Source: Hyphomicrobiales bacterium (GTDB lineage Bacteria; Pseudomonadota; Alphaproteobacteria; Rhizobiales; Xanthobacteraceae). Taken from it: a DNA stretch of 64,000 nt. Every line of letters starts with the position of its first letter. Position 1 is the first letter of the stretch. The notes below the pieces were generated by a model. The model was not told the DNA's origin and made no database searches. It saw only the letters and a list, made by a program, of their open reading frames with translations. This document shows, piece by piece, positions 1-8,588 of this stretch. Where the stretch lies: NCBI GenBank assembly GCA_003169835.1, contig PNAI01000025.1, positions 1-64,000 of the forward strand. The letters run 5' to 3'. The position numbers and the translations under genes are program-made.

Positions 1-443
1 CCATCCTCGGCGAGCAGGGCGCCGAGCAGCTCCTTGGCCAGGGCGACATGCTCTACATGGCCGGCGGAGGACGCATCAGCCGCGTGCATGGTCCCTTTGT
101 CTCCGACGAAGAGGTCGAAAAAGTCGTCCGCCATCTCAAATCGCAAGGCGCGCCGCAATATCTCGAAGCGGTCACCGCCGAGGAAGAAATCCCCGAAGAC
201 GGCGCAGTCTTCGATGCCACCGCCATGGGCAATGCCGAAGGCGGAGATCTCTACCAGCAGGCCGTCCAGATCGTGGTCCGCGACCGAAAAGCGTCCACCA
301 GCTATATCCAGCGGCGCCTTCAAATCGGCTATAATCGGGCAGCCTCCATCATGGAGCGGATGGAAGACGAAGGCGTTGTCGGCCAGCCCAACCACGCGGG
401 AAAACGCGAAATCCTGGTTGGCGAGGACAGTAGCGAGCGTTAA
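1..443 (+). CDS. ftsK: DNA translocase FtsK, C-terminal part
   Basis: This is the 3' end of a gene that begins before the window; the first complete codon starts at base 3. FtsK is the septum-anchored, ATP-driven pump that moves chromosome ends to the dif site during division. The visible part has the end of the motor domain (GAEQLLGQGDMLYM, then GPFVSDEEVEKVV). After an acidic linker comes the winged-helix gamma domain (DLYQQAVQIVV, then the RRLQIGYNRAASIME recognition helix), which reads polarity sequences on DNA and contacts the recombinase. The C-terminus is complete. The ATPase core and membrane domain lie outside the window. Confidence 0.95.
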   Translation, partial: ILGEQGAEQLLGQGDMLYMAGGGRISRVHGPFVSDEEVEKVVRHLKSQGAPQYLEAVTAEEEIPEDGAVFDATAMGNAEGGDLYQQAVQIVVRDRKASTSYIQRRLQIGYNRAASIMERMEDEGVVGQPNHAGKREILVGEDSSER

Positions 444-588
444 CCAGCGTCGCGGCTTCGGGTGGCCCGGGCTGCCAAAGACAAGCCGCGAAAACGCCAC
501 AGCCGGTGTATAAGTTTAAGACCGGCAACCGATTCAAGATGGTGCGCGTACCAAGACTCGGTCGAACGCAAGGCAAGGTCGAACAAAC

Positions 589-1485
589 GTGAATCGTCAT
601 AAGCTGTATCTTGCTGCAATTCTTTGTGCGCTGGCTGGCAGCGCGCTGATCGTTTCGATTGCCGGCGCGCAACCTCTGCCGTCACCGCCCGCGGCGACTG
701 CGCCGCCTTCGATCGCAGTTGTCCCGCCAGCAAAGCCTCTTGCGGTCAAGCCAAAACCAAAACCCAAGGCGCCCGTCGCCGCCAAGAAAAAAGCCGCCGT
801 GCCGCTGGCGCTCGATCACAATCCCCCGCGCCCGCCAGGCGACATCAACGGCAATTCCGCGCTGCCTGCGCCGCCCGTACCGCCTGGATCCGTTCCACCG
901 CCCGCCGCGCAAAGCGCACCGCTGCCGCCGAGCGCCAGCAAGTTTGATGCCCGTCAGCGCGCAATCATCGATCGAGTCAGCAGCTATCTTTCAAACCTGC
1001 GCACGGTCGTCGGAGAGTTCAAGCAGGTCGCGCCTGACGGCAGCCGGACCGATGGCGATTTCTATCTCTTGAAACCGGGCCGCATACGTTTCGATTACAA
1101 TGCTCCCAGTCCGGTCGAATTGATCGCCGACGGCAAATCAGTGGCGGTGCGTGACCGCACCCTGGCCAGTCAGGACCTTTACCCGATTTCGCAGACGCCC
1201 CTGCGTTTCCTCCTCGCCGATCGCATCGACCTGCTTCGCGACACGAATCTTGTCGCGGTCTACGGCGACAATATTTTTGTCACCGTGGTGATCGAGGAGA
1301 AGCAGATCATGCGCGGCAGTTATCGCGTGATGCTCATGTTCGACGCGCAGAATATGCAGCTCAAGCAATGGGTCGTAACCGACCCGCAGGGCATGGACAC
1401 CACCGTCGTGGTTTTCAATCTGAATACCAAATCCACGCCCGACCCCGGCATGTTCAAGATCGACTACACGCGCTATGTGCGCTAG
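589..1485 (+). CDS. lolA: LolA-family outer-membrane lipoprotein carrier with a long proline-rich linker
   Basis: Periplasmic chaperone that takes lipoproteins from the inner-membrane LolCDE complex to the outer membrane. It starts with GTG. Residues 1-27 form a signal peptide ending at AGA. Residues 30 to about 115 are rich in Pro, Ala and Lys (a KPKPKPK run, then alternating Pro-rich blocks). The LolA fold occupies roughly residues 118-298 (VVGEFKQVAPDG, FYLLKPGRIRFDY, TPLRFLLADRIDL). The domain assignment is firm. The linker makes the 298-residue protein much longer than the usual LolA and could span peptidoglycan or be disordered; that is inference. It lies downstream of ftsK, as is common in alphaproteobacteria. 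Confidence 0.9.
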   Translation: MNRHKLYLAAILCALAGSALIVSIAGAQPLPSPPAATAPPSIAVVPPAKPLAVKPKPKPKAPVAAKKKAAVPLALDHNPPRPPGDINGNSALPAPPVPPGSVPPPAAQSAPLPPSASKFDARQRAIIDRVSSYLSNLRTVVGEFKQVAPDGSRTDGDFYLLKPGRIRFDYNAPSPVELIADGKSVAVRDRTLASQDLYPISQTPLRFLLADRIDLLRDTNLVAVYGDNIFVTVVIEEKQIMRGSYRVMLMFDAQNMQLKQWVVTDPQGMDTTVVVFNLNTKSTPDPGMFKIDYTRYVR

Positions 1486-1585
1486 CTAAGACCGCCACGC
1501 GCGCGCTAAAATCCGATCCTGATCCGCAACTGCCGCAGCCCCCTTGGGCTAAGCCTTCTCATCCCATCCGGTTTCCCAGCGTCTC

Positions 1586-2401
1586 ATGCATCTGACCGTC
1601 ACCACTTGGAACATCAACTCGGTTCGGCTTCGCATCGACCTCGTGGCGAAGCTCATCAAATCCGTCCGTCCCGACGTGCTCTGCCTGCAGGAAACCAAAT
1701 GCCCCGATGACCGCTTCCCGCTCAAGCGCTTCAAGCGCCTTGGCTATGAGCACATCGCACTCAATGGACAGAAGGGCTACCACGGCGTTGCCGTGATCTC
1801 GCGGCTGCCCTTCGATACGACATCGCTCAAACAATATTGCGGCAAAACCGACTCGCGCCACGTCGGTGTCGTGCTCGGCGAGAAGGCCGGCCTGCGCGAT
1901 CCGCTGACCGTGCACAATTACTACGTGCCCGCCGGCGGCGACGAGCCCGACCCCAAGATCAATCCTAAATTCGAGCACAAATTGAGTTTTCTCGACGAGC
2001 TGCGCACGTGCCCGCACATGCTCCCGTCAAAAGGCCAGCGTTCCATCGTGGTCGGCGATCTCAACGTGGCCCCGCTGGAGAATGACGTCTGGAGTCACAA
2101 GGCGCTGCTCAAGATCGTCTCGCACACGCCCATCGAATGCGAAAAACTTGTCGCCGCGCAAAAAGCCGGAAACTGGATCGACGTTGCGCGCGCCCTCGTG
2201 CCCGAGCCAGCCAAGCTTTTTTCCTGGTGGAGCTACCGCTCGGCCGACTGGGCCACCGCCGACAAGGGCCGCCGCCTCGATCACATTTGGGTTTCATCCG
2301 CGCTCGGCGATCGCGTGTCGGCGCTGAAAATCAGCAAGGAAGCGCGCGGCTGGACGCGACCCTCCGACCACGTGCCGGTAACGGCAACGATGGATATCTA
2401 G
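1586..2401 (+). CDS. xth: Exodeoxyribonuclease III / AP endonuclease
   Basis: Cleaves DNA at abasic sites and removes 3' blocking groups in base-excision repair. The 271-residue protein has the full endonuclease/exonuclease/phosphatase fold: N9 (TWNIN), metal-binding E36 (CLQETK), the catalytic DLN (VVGDLNVAP), and the C-terminal RLDHIW and SDHVPV motifs. Its length is normal for the ExoIII family. It lies about 100 bases after lolA on the same strand and converges with the cyclic-nucleotide-binding gene. No odd features. Confidence 0.95.
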   Translation: MHLTVTTWNINSVRLRIDLVAKLIKSVRPDVLCLQETKCPDDRFPLKRFKRLGYEHIALNGQKGYHGVAVISRLPFDTTSLKQYCGKTDSRHVGVVLGEKAGLRDPLTVHNYYVPAGGDEPDPKINPKFEHKLSFLDELRTCPHMLPSKGQRSIVVGDLNVAPLENDVWSHKALLKIVSHTPIECEKLVAAQKAGNWIDVARALVPEPAKLFSWWSYRSADWATADKGRRLDHIWVSSALGDRVSALKISKEARGWTRPSDHVPVTATMDI

Positions 2402-2414
2402 CCCGGTCTGTGCA

Positions 2415-2879
2415 TCACGGCGCTTCGCTAGTATCGAGACGCGCACGCACGCTCGCGATGTCCTTCGCAGATTGCGTCGAGCGCGCGATAAATTGCTCGC
2501 GCAATTTGCCCGCGGCTTCCGGAAAACTTTCCAGCATCCGCACGAAGAGATTGCGCGTGATGCGGATCACCGCCGAAGGCTCGCGCGCGATCGCTGTGGC
2601 CGGCCGCACCGTTTCGGCCAGCAGCGCAAGCTCACCGAGCAGCATTCCTGGGCTTGCGGTGATTTCCGGCCCATCGGCCGCAGTACCGGCTTTGAGGATG
2701 AACGAACCTTCCTGGATGATGTATCCGCTGTCCGCCGGATCGCCGGCATGGAACAGCACTTCGCCATCGTCGAGATAACGGCTCTCCGCTCCGATCGCGA
2801 GCACGCGCAACGCGTCGCGTCCGAGCAGACGCAGCGTCGGCACGCGCTCGAAGAAGGCAATGTCGTTTTCGATGCTCAC
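2415..2879 (-). CDS. Cyclic nucleotide-binding domain protein (CRP-like sensor domain only)
   Basis: A 154-residue soluble protein made almost only of a cNMP-binding beta-roll. The phosphate-binding cassette GELALLAETVRPATA has the expected Gly-Glu and Arg, so it may truly bind a cyclic nucleotide. A short helical tail (FIARSTQSAKDIASVRARL) follows. There is no HTH, channel or kinase domain, so it would act through a partner; that partner cannot be named. It is encoded just downstream of, and on the same strand as, the response regulator gene, with the palindromic repeat between them, so the two may share a transcript. Confidence 0.8.
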   Translation of the reverse strand: MSIENDIAFFERVPTLRLLGRDALRVLAIGAESRYLDDGEVLFHAGDPADSGYIIQEGSFILKAGTAADGPEITASPGMLLGELALLAETVRPATAIAREPSAVIRITRNLFVRMLESFPEAAGKLREQFIARSTQSAKDIASVRARLDTSEAP

Positions 2880-2891
2880 GCGCGGCCTTTA

Positions 2892-2940
2892 AAGCATGAT
2901 CCCGAAAAGTGGGAATCGGTTTTCGGAAAAGATCATGCTT
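2892..2940. repeat. Intergenic palindromic repeat of the AAGCATGATC type
   Basis: The outer arms AAGCATGATC (2892-2901) and GATCATGCTT (2931-2940) are perfect inverted repeats. Inside them lies a second pair, CCGAAAA and TTTTCGG. From memory, elements of this form are common between genes in Bradyrhizobium and relatives. Here it separates the response regulator gene from the downstream cNMP-binding gene and could act as a transcript-stabilising or terminating hairpin. Confidence 0.75.
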
Positions 2941-2950
2941 GATCTAATAT

Positions 2951-3637
2951 CTACGGTACAAGTTTGTAGCCACCGACTTCCGTGACCAGAAGCGCGGGGT
3001 TGGTGGCATCCTTCTCGACCTTCTGTCGCAGCCGGTAAATATGCGTCTCAAGGGTGTGCGTGGTCACGCCCGAATTGTAGCCCCAGACTTCCTGCAACAG
3101 CGTCTCGCGTGAAACCGGCTGCTGGCCCGCCCGATAGAGATAGCGCAGGATCGCCGTTTCCTTCTCGGTCAGACGGACTTTTCCGCCCTTGGGGCTGAGC
3201 AGGAGCTTCGAGCTGGGCCGGAACGTATACGGCCCGATGATGAAAACCGCGTCTTCGCTCGCCTCGTGCTGGCGCAACTGTGCGCGCATGCGCGCCAGCA
3301 GCACGGCAAAGCGGAACGGCTTGACTATGTAATCATTAGCGCCTGACTCCAGCCCGAGGATTGTGTCGGAATCCGTGTCATGCCCGGTCAGCATGATGAT
3401 CGGCGCCTTGAACCCGTTCTTGCGCAGGATGCGTACGGCCTCGCGCCCATCGAGGTCGGGCAAGCCCACATCCATGATGACGAGATCGATCTGACCGGCC
3501 TTGGCGGCCTGAACGCCCTTGGTGCCGTTCTCCACCGCCACCGCCTCGAACTCATCGTGCAAGGCGATCTGTTCGACCAGCGAGTCGCGCAGGTCGTCAT
3601 CGTCGTCAACGATGAGGATCTTCCGGGAATTCGGCAT
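2951..3637 (-). CDS. OmpR/PhoB-family response regulator, CenR-like
   Basis: DNA-binding response regulator of 228 residues. The receiver domain (1-120) has the acidic pocket DDDDD (11-15), phospho-acceptor D56 (IMDVGLPD) and K106 (VKPFR). The winged-helix output domain (about 130-228) has the typical LTEKETAILRYL and THTLETHIYRLRQKVE elements. The block LLARMRAQLRQHEASEDAVF resembles what I remember of CenR, the essential envelope regulator of Caulobacter, but I cannot confirm orthology. No cognate kinase is adjacent; the hybrid kinase at 40-42 kb is far away. Role in envelope control is inference. Confidence 0.85.
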   Translation of the reverse strand: MPNSRKILIVDDDDDLRDSLVEQIALHDEFEAVAVENGTKGVQAAKAGQIDLVIMDVGLPDLDGREAVRILRKNGFKAPIIMLTGHDTDSDTILGLESGANDYIVKPFRFAVLLARMRAQLRQHEASEDAVFIIGPYTFRPSSKLLLSPKGGKVRLTEKETAILRYLYRAGQQPVSRETLLQEVWGYNSGVTTHTLETHIYRLRQKVEKDATNPALLVTEVGGYKLVP

Positions 3638-3773
3638 TGGGTTCGACCTCGGGTCCAGACTTCACAATAACAAGCGTTGGCGGCGACCGGCCGTGGCAAC
3701 AGCTAGCCTGGCGGCTTTACGCGAAGTAGATCATTCGAGGATAAAGGAGCAAGCGCCTTCAAGCCATGCCAAA

Positions 3774-4325
3774 ATGACAGCCAAAGACGTAATCATGCGG
3801 AAAACATCCCTTAACCTGATCCGCGTCCGTCAACGTCCGGGAACGCGCGCGCGCGGCTGGCTCCTGGCAGGCCCACTCGCCATTCCGGTAGCCATCGGCC
3901 GTGCCGGGATCAAAGCCAACAAGCGTGAAGGCGACGGCGGCAGCCCGCGCGGGATTTTCCGCCTGGTCCAGCTGTGGTGGCGCGCCGACCGCTGGCCGCG
4001 CCCGCGCACAATGCTGCCAGTGCGGCCCATCCAGCAGAACGACGGCTGGTGCGAAGACCCCACCGACCGCCACTACAATCAGCCGATCAAGGTGCCCGAG
4101 GGTAGCAACGCCGACCGGCTTGCGCGCACGGACAGGCTCTACGACTTCATCATCGAACTCGACCACAACACGCGGCCGCGCGTCGCCGGACGCGGCAGCG
4201 CCGTGTTCGTGCATCTCGCGCGCGAGAATTTCGGCCCGACCGCAGGCTGCGTCGCGCTCGAACCCGGCAAGCTGCGCGGCTTGCTGTCGCGATTAGGTCC
4301 GCACACCCGCATCGCGATTGGTTGA
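3774..4325 (+). CDS. L,D-transpeptidase (YkuD) family protein
   Basis: A 183-residue protein whose C-terminal half carries the YkuD active-site pattern: VFVHLAREN followed by PTAGCVALE, with the catalytic Cys in GCVAL and the upstream His. Such proteins make 3-3 peptidoglycan cross-links or attach proteins to peptidoglycan. The segment GDGGSPRGIFRLVQLWWRADRWPRP is typical of the short DUF-like subgroup found in Rhizobiales. I chose ATG 3774; a second in-frame ATG lies at 3795, and the AAGGAG at about 3744 is rather far from both. No clear signal peptide is visible, which is unusual for a periplasmic enzyme. Confidence 0.75.
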   Translation: MTAKDVIMRKTSLNLIRVRQRPGTRARGWLLAGPLAIPVAIGRAGIKANKREGDGGSPRGIFRLVQLWWRADRWPRPRTMLPVRPIQQNDGWCEDPTDRHYNQPIKVPEGSNADRLARTDRLYDFIIELDHNTRPRVAGRGSAVFVHLARENFGPTAGCVALEPGKLRGLLSRLGPHTRIAIG

Positions 4326-4357
4326 CTTGACGCGGTCGAGCACATTTTAATTTCACT

Positions 4358-4448
4358 GTCATTGCCGGGCTTGACCCGGCAATCCATCTCTCTCTCAAAA
4401 AACATTTGCAAAAAAATGATCGACTCACGGGTCAAGCCCGGGGGTGAC
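4358..4448. repeat. Two-arm palindromic repeat (copy 1), overlapping the yggS 3' end
   Basis: The left arm 4358-4389 contains TTGCCGGGCTTGACCCGGCA. The right arm 4421-4448 contains CGGGTCAAGCCCGGGGGTGA. Each arm holds an internal palindrome, and the pair is separated by an AT-rich stretch. The same two arms occur in inverted order at 61789-61864, so this is a dispersed family. The right arm supplies the last codons and stop of yggS on the other strand. Confidence 0.8.
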
Positions 4449-5142
4449 CAGTGTCGCGCATTCCGAAAATCGCCGTACCGACCCGCACATGCGTCGCACC
4501 CATCGCGATGGCAACCGGAAAATCCGCGCTCATGCCCATCGACAATAACTTCAATCCGTTGCGTGCTGCGATCTTGGCGGTGAGCGCAAAATGCGGCGCC
4601 GGCGCTTCCTCCGCCGGCGGAATGCACATCAATCCATCAATGCGCAGTCCCCAATCCTCAGTGCAGCGTTTTACAAACGCATCCACATCTTGCGGCAGCA
4701 CGCCGGCCTTCTGCGGCTCGGCGCCGGTATTGACCTCGACGAACAATTGCGGGCGTCGCGCCTGCTTGGAGATTTCATTGCCCAGCGCTTCGGCGAGACT
4801 TTGGCGGTCGAGCGAATGGATCGCATCGAACAGCGCCACGGCTTCCTTGGCCTTGTTCGATTGCAGCGAACCGATCATGTGCAGCTCGACGCCAGAATAC
4901 TTTGCTTTGAGCGCCGGCCATTTTGCATTGGCCTCCTGCACGCGATTTTCGCCGAACACTTTCTGGCCCGCCGCGATCACCGGCTCGATCGCATCCGCGC
5001 CGAAAGTTTTCGACACCGCGATCAAGCTCACGCCCGCCGGATCGCGCTGGGCGTCGCGGCACGCACGCGCAATTTCCGCGCGCACACTTGCAAGCGCCAA
5101 AGCGGCATCCTGATGGAGATTCATCATGTTCATAGTCGGCAT
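4432..5142 (-). CDS. yggS: YggS-family pyridoxal phosphate homeostasis protein
   Basis: A 236-residue single-domain PLP-binding protein with the alanine-racemase N-terminal TIM-barrel fold. K45 in LIAVSKTF is the PLP lysine. Family hallmarks GENRVQEA, LHMIGSLQSNKA, VEVNTG and LLSMGMSADFPVAI are all present. It buffers free PLP and affects amino acid and keto acid balance. The last residues (HPRA) and the TGA come from the palindromic repeat at 4421-4448, so the C-terminus has probably been rewritten by repeat insertion. The ATG at 5142 was taken; further Met codons at residues 4, 6 and 7 are possible starts. It is divergent from leuS. Confidence 0.93.
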   Translation of the reverse strand: MPTMNMMNLHQDAALALASVRAEIARACRDAQRDPAGVSLIAVSKTFGADAIEPVIAAGQKVFGENRVQEANAKWPALKAKYSGVELHMIGSLQSNKAKEAVALFDAIHSLDRQSLAEALGNEISKQARRPQLFVEVNTGAEPQKAGVLPQDVDAFVKRCTEDWGLRIDGLMCIPPAEEAPAPHFALTAKIAARNGLKLLSMGMSADFPVAIAMGATHVRVGTAIFGMRDTGHPRA

Positions 5143-5275
5143 TTAGCCAAAGTAGGCGCGCAAGGCCAGAAAATTGCATGCCGCAAGGCTCATCATCCGG
5201 CGCACCCGTTGACCCCTTGCGTCATTCGTGGCCTAAAGTCCGCTCTTATCCGAGCAGCGAAAAGCCTGTCGAATC

Positions 5276-8002
5276 ATGCGCCCCGAACGCTACAACGCCC
5301 GCGAAGCCGAGCCGCGCTGGCAGAAAATCTGGGACGAGCGGGGCATCTACGCCACCCGCAACGATCCGCCTCCGCGCGCGAGCGCTTCGGCGGACGAGCG
5401 CCCGCCTGCGGACCGGAGCCTTGGCGAAGGACCGAAATACTACGTGCTGGAGATGTTCCCCTATCCGTCCGGGCGCATCCACATGGGCCACGTGCGCAAC
5501 TACACCATGGGCGACGTGGTCGCGCGCTACAAGCGCGCCATGGGTTTCAGCGTGCTCCACCCCATGGGCTGGGACGCCTTCGGCATGCCGGCGGAGAACG
5601 CCGCCATCGAGCGCAAGGTTCACCCTAAGCAATGGACGTATGACAACATCGCAGCGATGAAGAAGCAGCTCCAGTCGATGGGGCTCTCGCTCGACTGGGC
5701 GCGCGAGATCGCGACTTGCGATCCCGATTACTACAAGCACCAGCAGAAAATGTTCCTCGATTTCCTGCGCGCCGGCCTGGTCGAGCGCAAGCAATCGAAG
5801 GTGAACTGGGACCCGGTCGATCACACCGTGCTGGCGAACGAGCAAGTGATCGACGGCCGCGGCTGGCGCTCCGGCGCACCCGTAGAGCAGCGCGAATTGA
5901 CCCAGTGGTTCTTCAAGATCAGCACCTACTCCGAGGAACTGCTCGGTGCACTCGACAAGCTCGACCGCTGGCCGGAAAAAGTGCGGCTGATGCAGCGCAA
6001 CTGGATCGGCCGCTCCGAAGGTCTGCTCGTGCGCTTCATGCTCGATCCGAAAACCACGCCGGGCGGCGAAAACGAACTCGAAGTCTTCACCACGCGGCCC
6101 GACACTCTGTTCGGTGCCAAGTTCATGGCGATCGCGCCGGATCATCCGCTTGCCACCGCCGCCGGAGCGAAAAATCCTGCGCTGAAGGATTTCATTGCCG
6201 AGTGCAAACGCATCGGCACGGCGCAGGAGGCCATCGAGAAAGCAGAAAAACTCGGTTTCGACACCGGCATCAAAGCCATCCATCCGTTCGATCCAAACTG
6301 GAAGCTGCCGGTTTACGTCGCGAACTTCATCCTGATGGATTACGGCACCGGCGCGATCTTCGGCTGTCCCGCGCATGACCAGCGCGACCTCGACTTCGTC
6401 AATAAATATGATCTCGGCAACACACCGGTGGTCTGTCCCCCCGGTCAGGACCCGAAAAGCTTCGTCATCACCGACGCCGCCTACGACGGCGATGGAACGA
6501 TGATCAACTCGCGCTTCCTCGATGGCATGACGATCCCCGATGCCAAGGAAGAAGTTGCCCGCCGTCTTGAGCGCGAGACACGCGGCAATCGCCCGCTCGC
6601 CCAGCGCCAGATCAATTTCCGCCTGCGCGATTGGGGCATCTCGCGCCAGCGCTATTGGGGCTGTCCGATCCCAGTGATCCATTGTGCGGCGTGCGGCATC
6701 GTCCCGGTGCCGGAAAAAGATTTGCCGGTGCGCCTGCCCGACGACGTGACGTTCGATAAACCCGGCAATCCGCTCGATCGCCATCTGACTTGGAAAAATG
6801 TCGCCTGTCCGCAATGCAGCAAGAGCAATGCGCGGCGCGAGACCGACACCATGGACACGTTCGTGGATTCGTCGTGGTACTACGCGCGCTTTACCGATCC
6901 TTGGATAAAAACCGCGCCCACCGACCGCAAGATGGTCGACCAATGGCTGCCCGTCGACCAGTACATCGGCGGCATCGAGCACGCGATCTTGCATTTACTC
7001 TATAGCCGCTTCTTCACCCGCGCGATGAAAGCCACCGGCCACGTCGGGTTCGACGAGCCTTTTGCAGGTTTGTTCACGCAAGGCATGGTCGTGCACGAGA
7101 CTTACCGAACCAAATCGGGCGAATGGGTGATGCCGGCAGAGGTCAAGATCGAGAACTTTATGCTACCCCTGGGAGCCTCCGTTCTAGGCAGCCCGACTGA
7201 ACGGAGAGCGACACGCATCACCACTGGTGAAAGAGTCGACATCGGCCCAATCGAAAAAATGTCGAAGTCGAAGAAGAACACCGTCGACCCAGATGACATT
7301 ATTGCGAGCTACGGCGCCGATACCGCGCGCTGGTTCATGCTCTCCGATTCCCCGCCCGAGCGCGACGTCGAATGGACCGAACGCGGCGTGCAGGGCGCCT
7401 GGCGATTCGTGCAGCGCCTGTGGCGTCTGGTCGGCGAGGCGGCTGACGTTGCAAGCCCCGCGGACACCCCACGGCCGGCATCATTCGGACCCGACGCGCT
7501 CGCATTGCGCAAAGCCGCGCATCTCGCTTTGGCAAAAGTCTCCGAGTCGATTGAAAAGCTGCACTTCAACGTCTGCGTCGCGCATCTCTACGAGTTCGCA
7601 AACGCCCTCCAGACGTCGTTTGGCTCCGTTGAGGGCAACGGCGGCGTAACGCCCGACTATGCCTGGGCGGTGCGCGAGGCGGCCGATATCCTGGTGCGGC
7701 TGTTCCACCCTATGCTGCCGCATCTGGCCGAGGAATGCTGGGCCGTACTTGGCCACAAAACGCTGGTCGCCGAAGCCCCCTGGCCGAAGGTCGAAGCCGC
7801 CCTGCTGATTGAGGACACCATCACCCTGCCGGTCCAGATTAATGGGAAGAAGCGAGCCGAAGTGACCGTTGCCCGCAATGCGACAAATACCGAAATTGAG
7901 GCTGCCGTTTTGGCCCTTGATGCAGTAAAACAAGCGCTTGAGGGCAAGTGCCCAAAAAAGGTCATTGTCGTCCCGCAGAGGATTGTGAATGTGGTGGTCT
8001 AA
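5276..8002 (+). CDS. leuS: Leucyl-tRNA synthetase
   Basis: Class I synthetase charging tRNA-Leu. The 908-residue protein has the HMGH signature (69-72), the CP1 editing domain ([12 protein letters not shown], then [16 protein letters not shown]), a zinc-like region (CAACG and CPQC), KMSKS (about 661-665), an anticodon-binding domain and the C-terminal domain. Residues 31 to about 53 ([20 protein letters not shown]) form a low-complexity insert just before the conserved [13 protein letters not shown]. The DNA of this insert holds nested inverted repeats at 5371-5412. The stop overlaps the start of lptE, so leuS-lptE-holA form one operon. Confidence 0.97.
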   Translation: MRPERYNAREAEPRWQKIWDERGIYATRNDPPPRASASADERPPADRSLGEGPKYYVLEMFPYPSGRIHMGHVRNYTMGDVVARYKRAMGFSVLHPMGWDAFGMPAENAAIERKVHPKQWTYDNIAAMKKQLQSMGLSLDWAREIATCDPDYYKHQQKMFLDFLRAGLVERKQSKVNWDPVDHTVLANEQVIDGRGWRSGAPVEQRELTQWFFKISTYSEELLGALDKLDRWPEKVRLMQRNWIGRSEGLLVRFMLDPKTTPGGENELEVFTTRPDTLFGAKFMAIAPDHPLATAAGAKNPALKDFIAECKRIGTAQEAIEKAEKLGFDTGIKAIHPFDPNWKLPVYVANFILMDYGTGAIFGCPAHDQRDLDFVNKYDLGNTPVVCPPGQDPKSFVITDAAYDGDGTMINSRFLDGMTIPDAKEEVARRLERETRGNRPLAQRQINFRLRDWGISRQRYWGCPIPVIHCAACGIVPVPEKDLPVRLPDDVTFDKPGNPLDRHLTWKNVACPQCSKSNARRETDTMDTFVDSSWYYARFTDPWIKTAPTDRKMVDQWLPVDQYIGGIEHAILHLLYSRFFTRAMKATGHVGFDEPFAGLFTQGMVVHETYRTKSGEWVMPAEVKIENFMLPLGASVLGSPTERRATRITTGERVDIGPIEKMSKSKKNTVDPDDIIASYGADTARWFMLSDSPPERDVEWTERGVQGAWRFVQRLWRLVGEAADVASPADTPRPASFGPDALALRKAAHLALAKVSESIEKLHFNVCVAHLYEFANALQTSFGSVEGNGGVTPDYAWAVREAADILVRLFHPMLPHLAEECWAVLGHKTLVAEAPWPKVEAALLIEDTITLPVQINGKKRAEVTVARNATNTEIEAAVLALDAVKQALEGKCPKKVIVVPQRIVNVVV
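5371..5412. repeat. Nested inverted repeat inside leuS
   Basis: TCCGC (5371-5375) pairs with GCGGA (5408-5412), and GGCGG (5389-5393) pairs with CCGCC (5402-5406). It coincides with the low-complexity insert in LeuS and keeps the frame. It may be a small palindromic element carried in frame; this is inference, since GC-rich coding DNA also makes such pairs by chance. Confidence 0.4.
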
Positions 8003-8561
8003 GCACTTTGCAGCGATTGGCCGCTTCACCCGCCTCGGTGTCGCGCTGGTGCTGGCCGGACTCGCGGCCGGCTGTTTCGAACCGCTTTACGGCGAACGCT
8101 CATTCACCAGCGCCGGCGGACCAAGCGTGCGCGACAAGCTCAGCGCCGTCGATGTACTCCCGATCGAGGCGCCCAATGGCCGGCCCGAAGCCCGCATCGG
8201 TGTCGAATTACGCAACGCGCTTTTGTTCGACACGTCAGGCGGCGGATCTCCAGCCCCGCCGACGCACAAGCTCAAAATCAAACTGACAACCTCGCGCCAA
8301 TCGGTCATCGTCGACATCTACACCACACGGCCCGACGTAGAAAATTACGGCATCGATGCAACCTACAGCTTGACCGAAATTACGACCGGCAAGGTCGTCG
8401 TGACCGGGCAAACTTTTGCGCGCGTCTCGTTCGACATTCCTGGCCAGCAGCAGCGCTTCGCCCGCGCACGCGGTTTACGCGACGCCGAAAACCGCGCATC
8501 AAAGGTAATCGCCGACCAGATCAGATCGCGACTCACATCATTTTTCGTCGCCGGGACCTGA
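7989..8561 (+). CDS. lptE: LPS assembly lipoprotein LptE
   Basis: Outer-membrane lipoprotein that plugs the LptD barrel in lipopolysaccharide export. The 190-residue protein has a signal peptide with lipobox LAAGC (lipidated C29) and the FEPLYGE sequence after it. The rest fits the LptE/RlpB fold ([41 protein letters not shown]). It starts inside the last codons of leuS and is followed by holA, the classical alphaproteobacterial order. Confidence 0.9.
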   Translation: MWWSKHFAAIGRFTRLGVALVLAGLAAGCFEPLYGERSFTSAGGPSVRDKLSAVDVLPIEAPNGRPEARIGVELRNALLFDTSGGGSPAPPTHKLKIKLTTSRQSVIVDIYTTRPDVENYGIDATYSLTEITTGKVVVTGQTFARVSFDIPGQQQRFARARGLRDAENRASKVIADQIRSRLTSFFVAGT

Positions 8562-8588
8562 CCAACCTAAAACAATAAAGCGCCTGCC

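Noticed and set aside
2000-2375. CACGTG cores near 2004 and 2367 as further parS sites
   Set aside because: Flanking bases do not match the parS palindrome; they lie inside xth.
5246-6994. A 582-residue open frame antisense to leuS
   Set aside because: GC-rich genes often leave long antisense frames; leuS is complete and conserved in the other strand and this frame has no recognisable domain.
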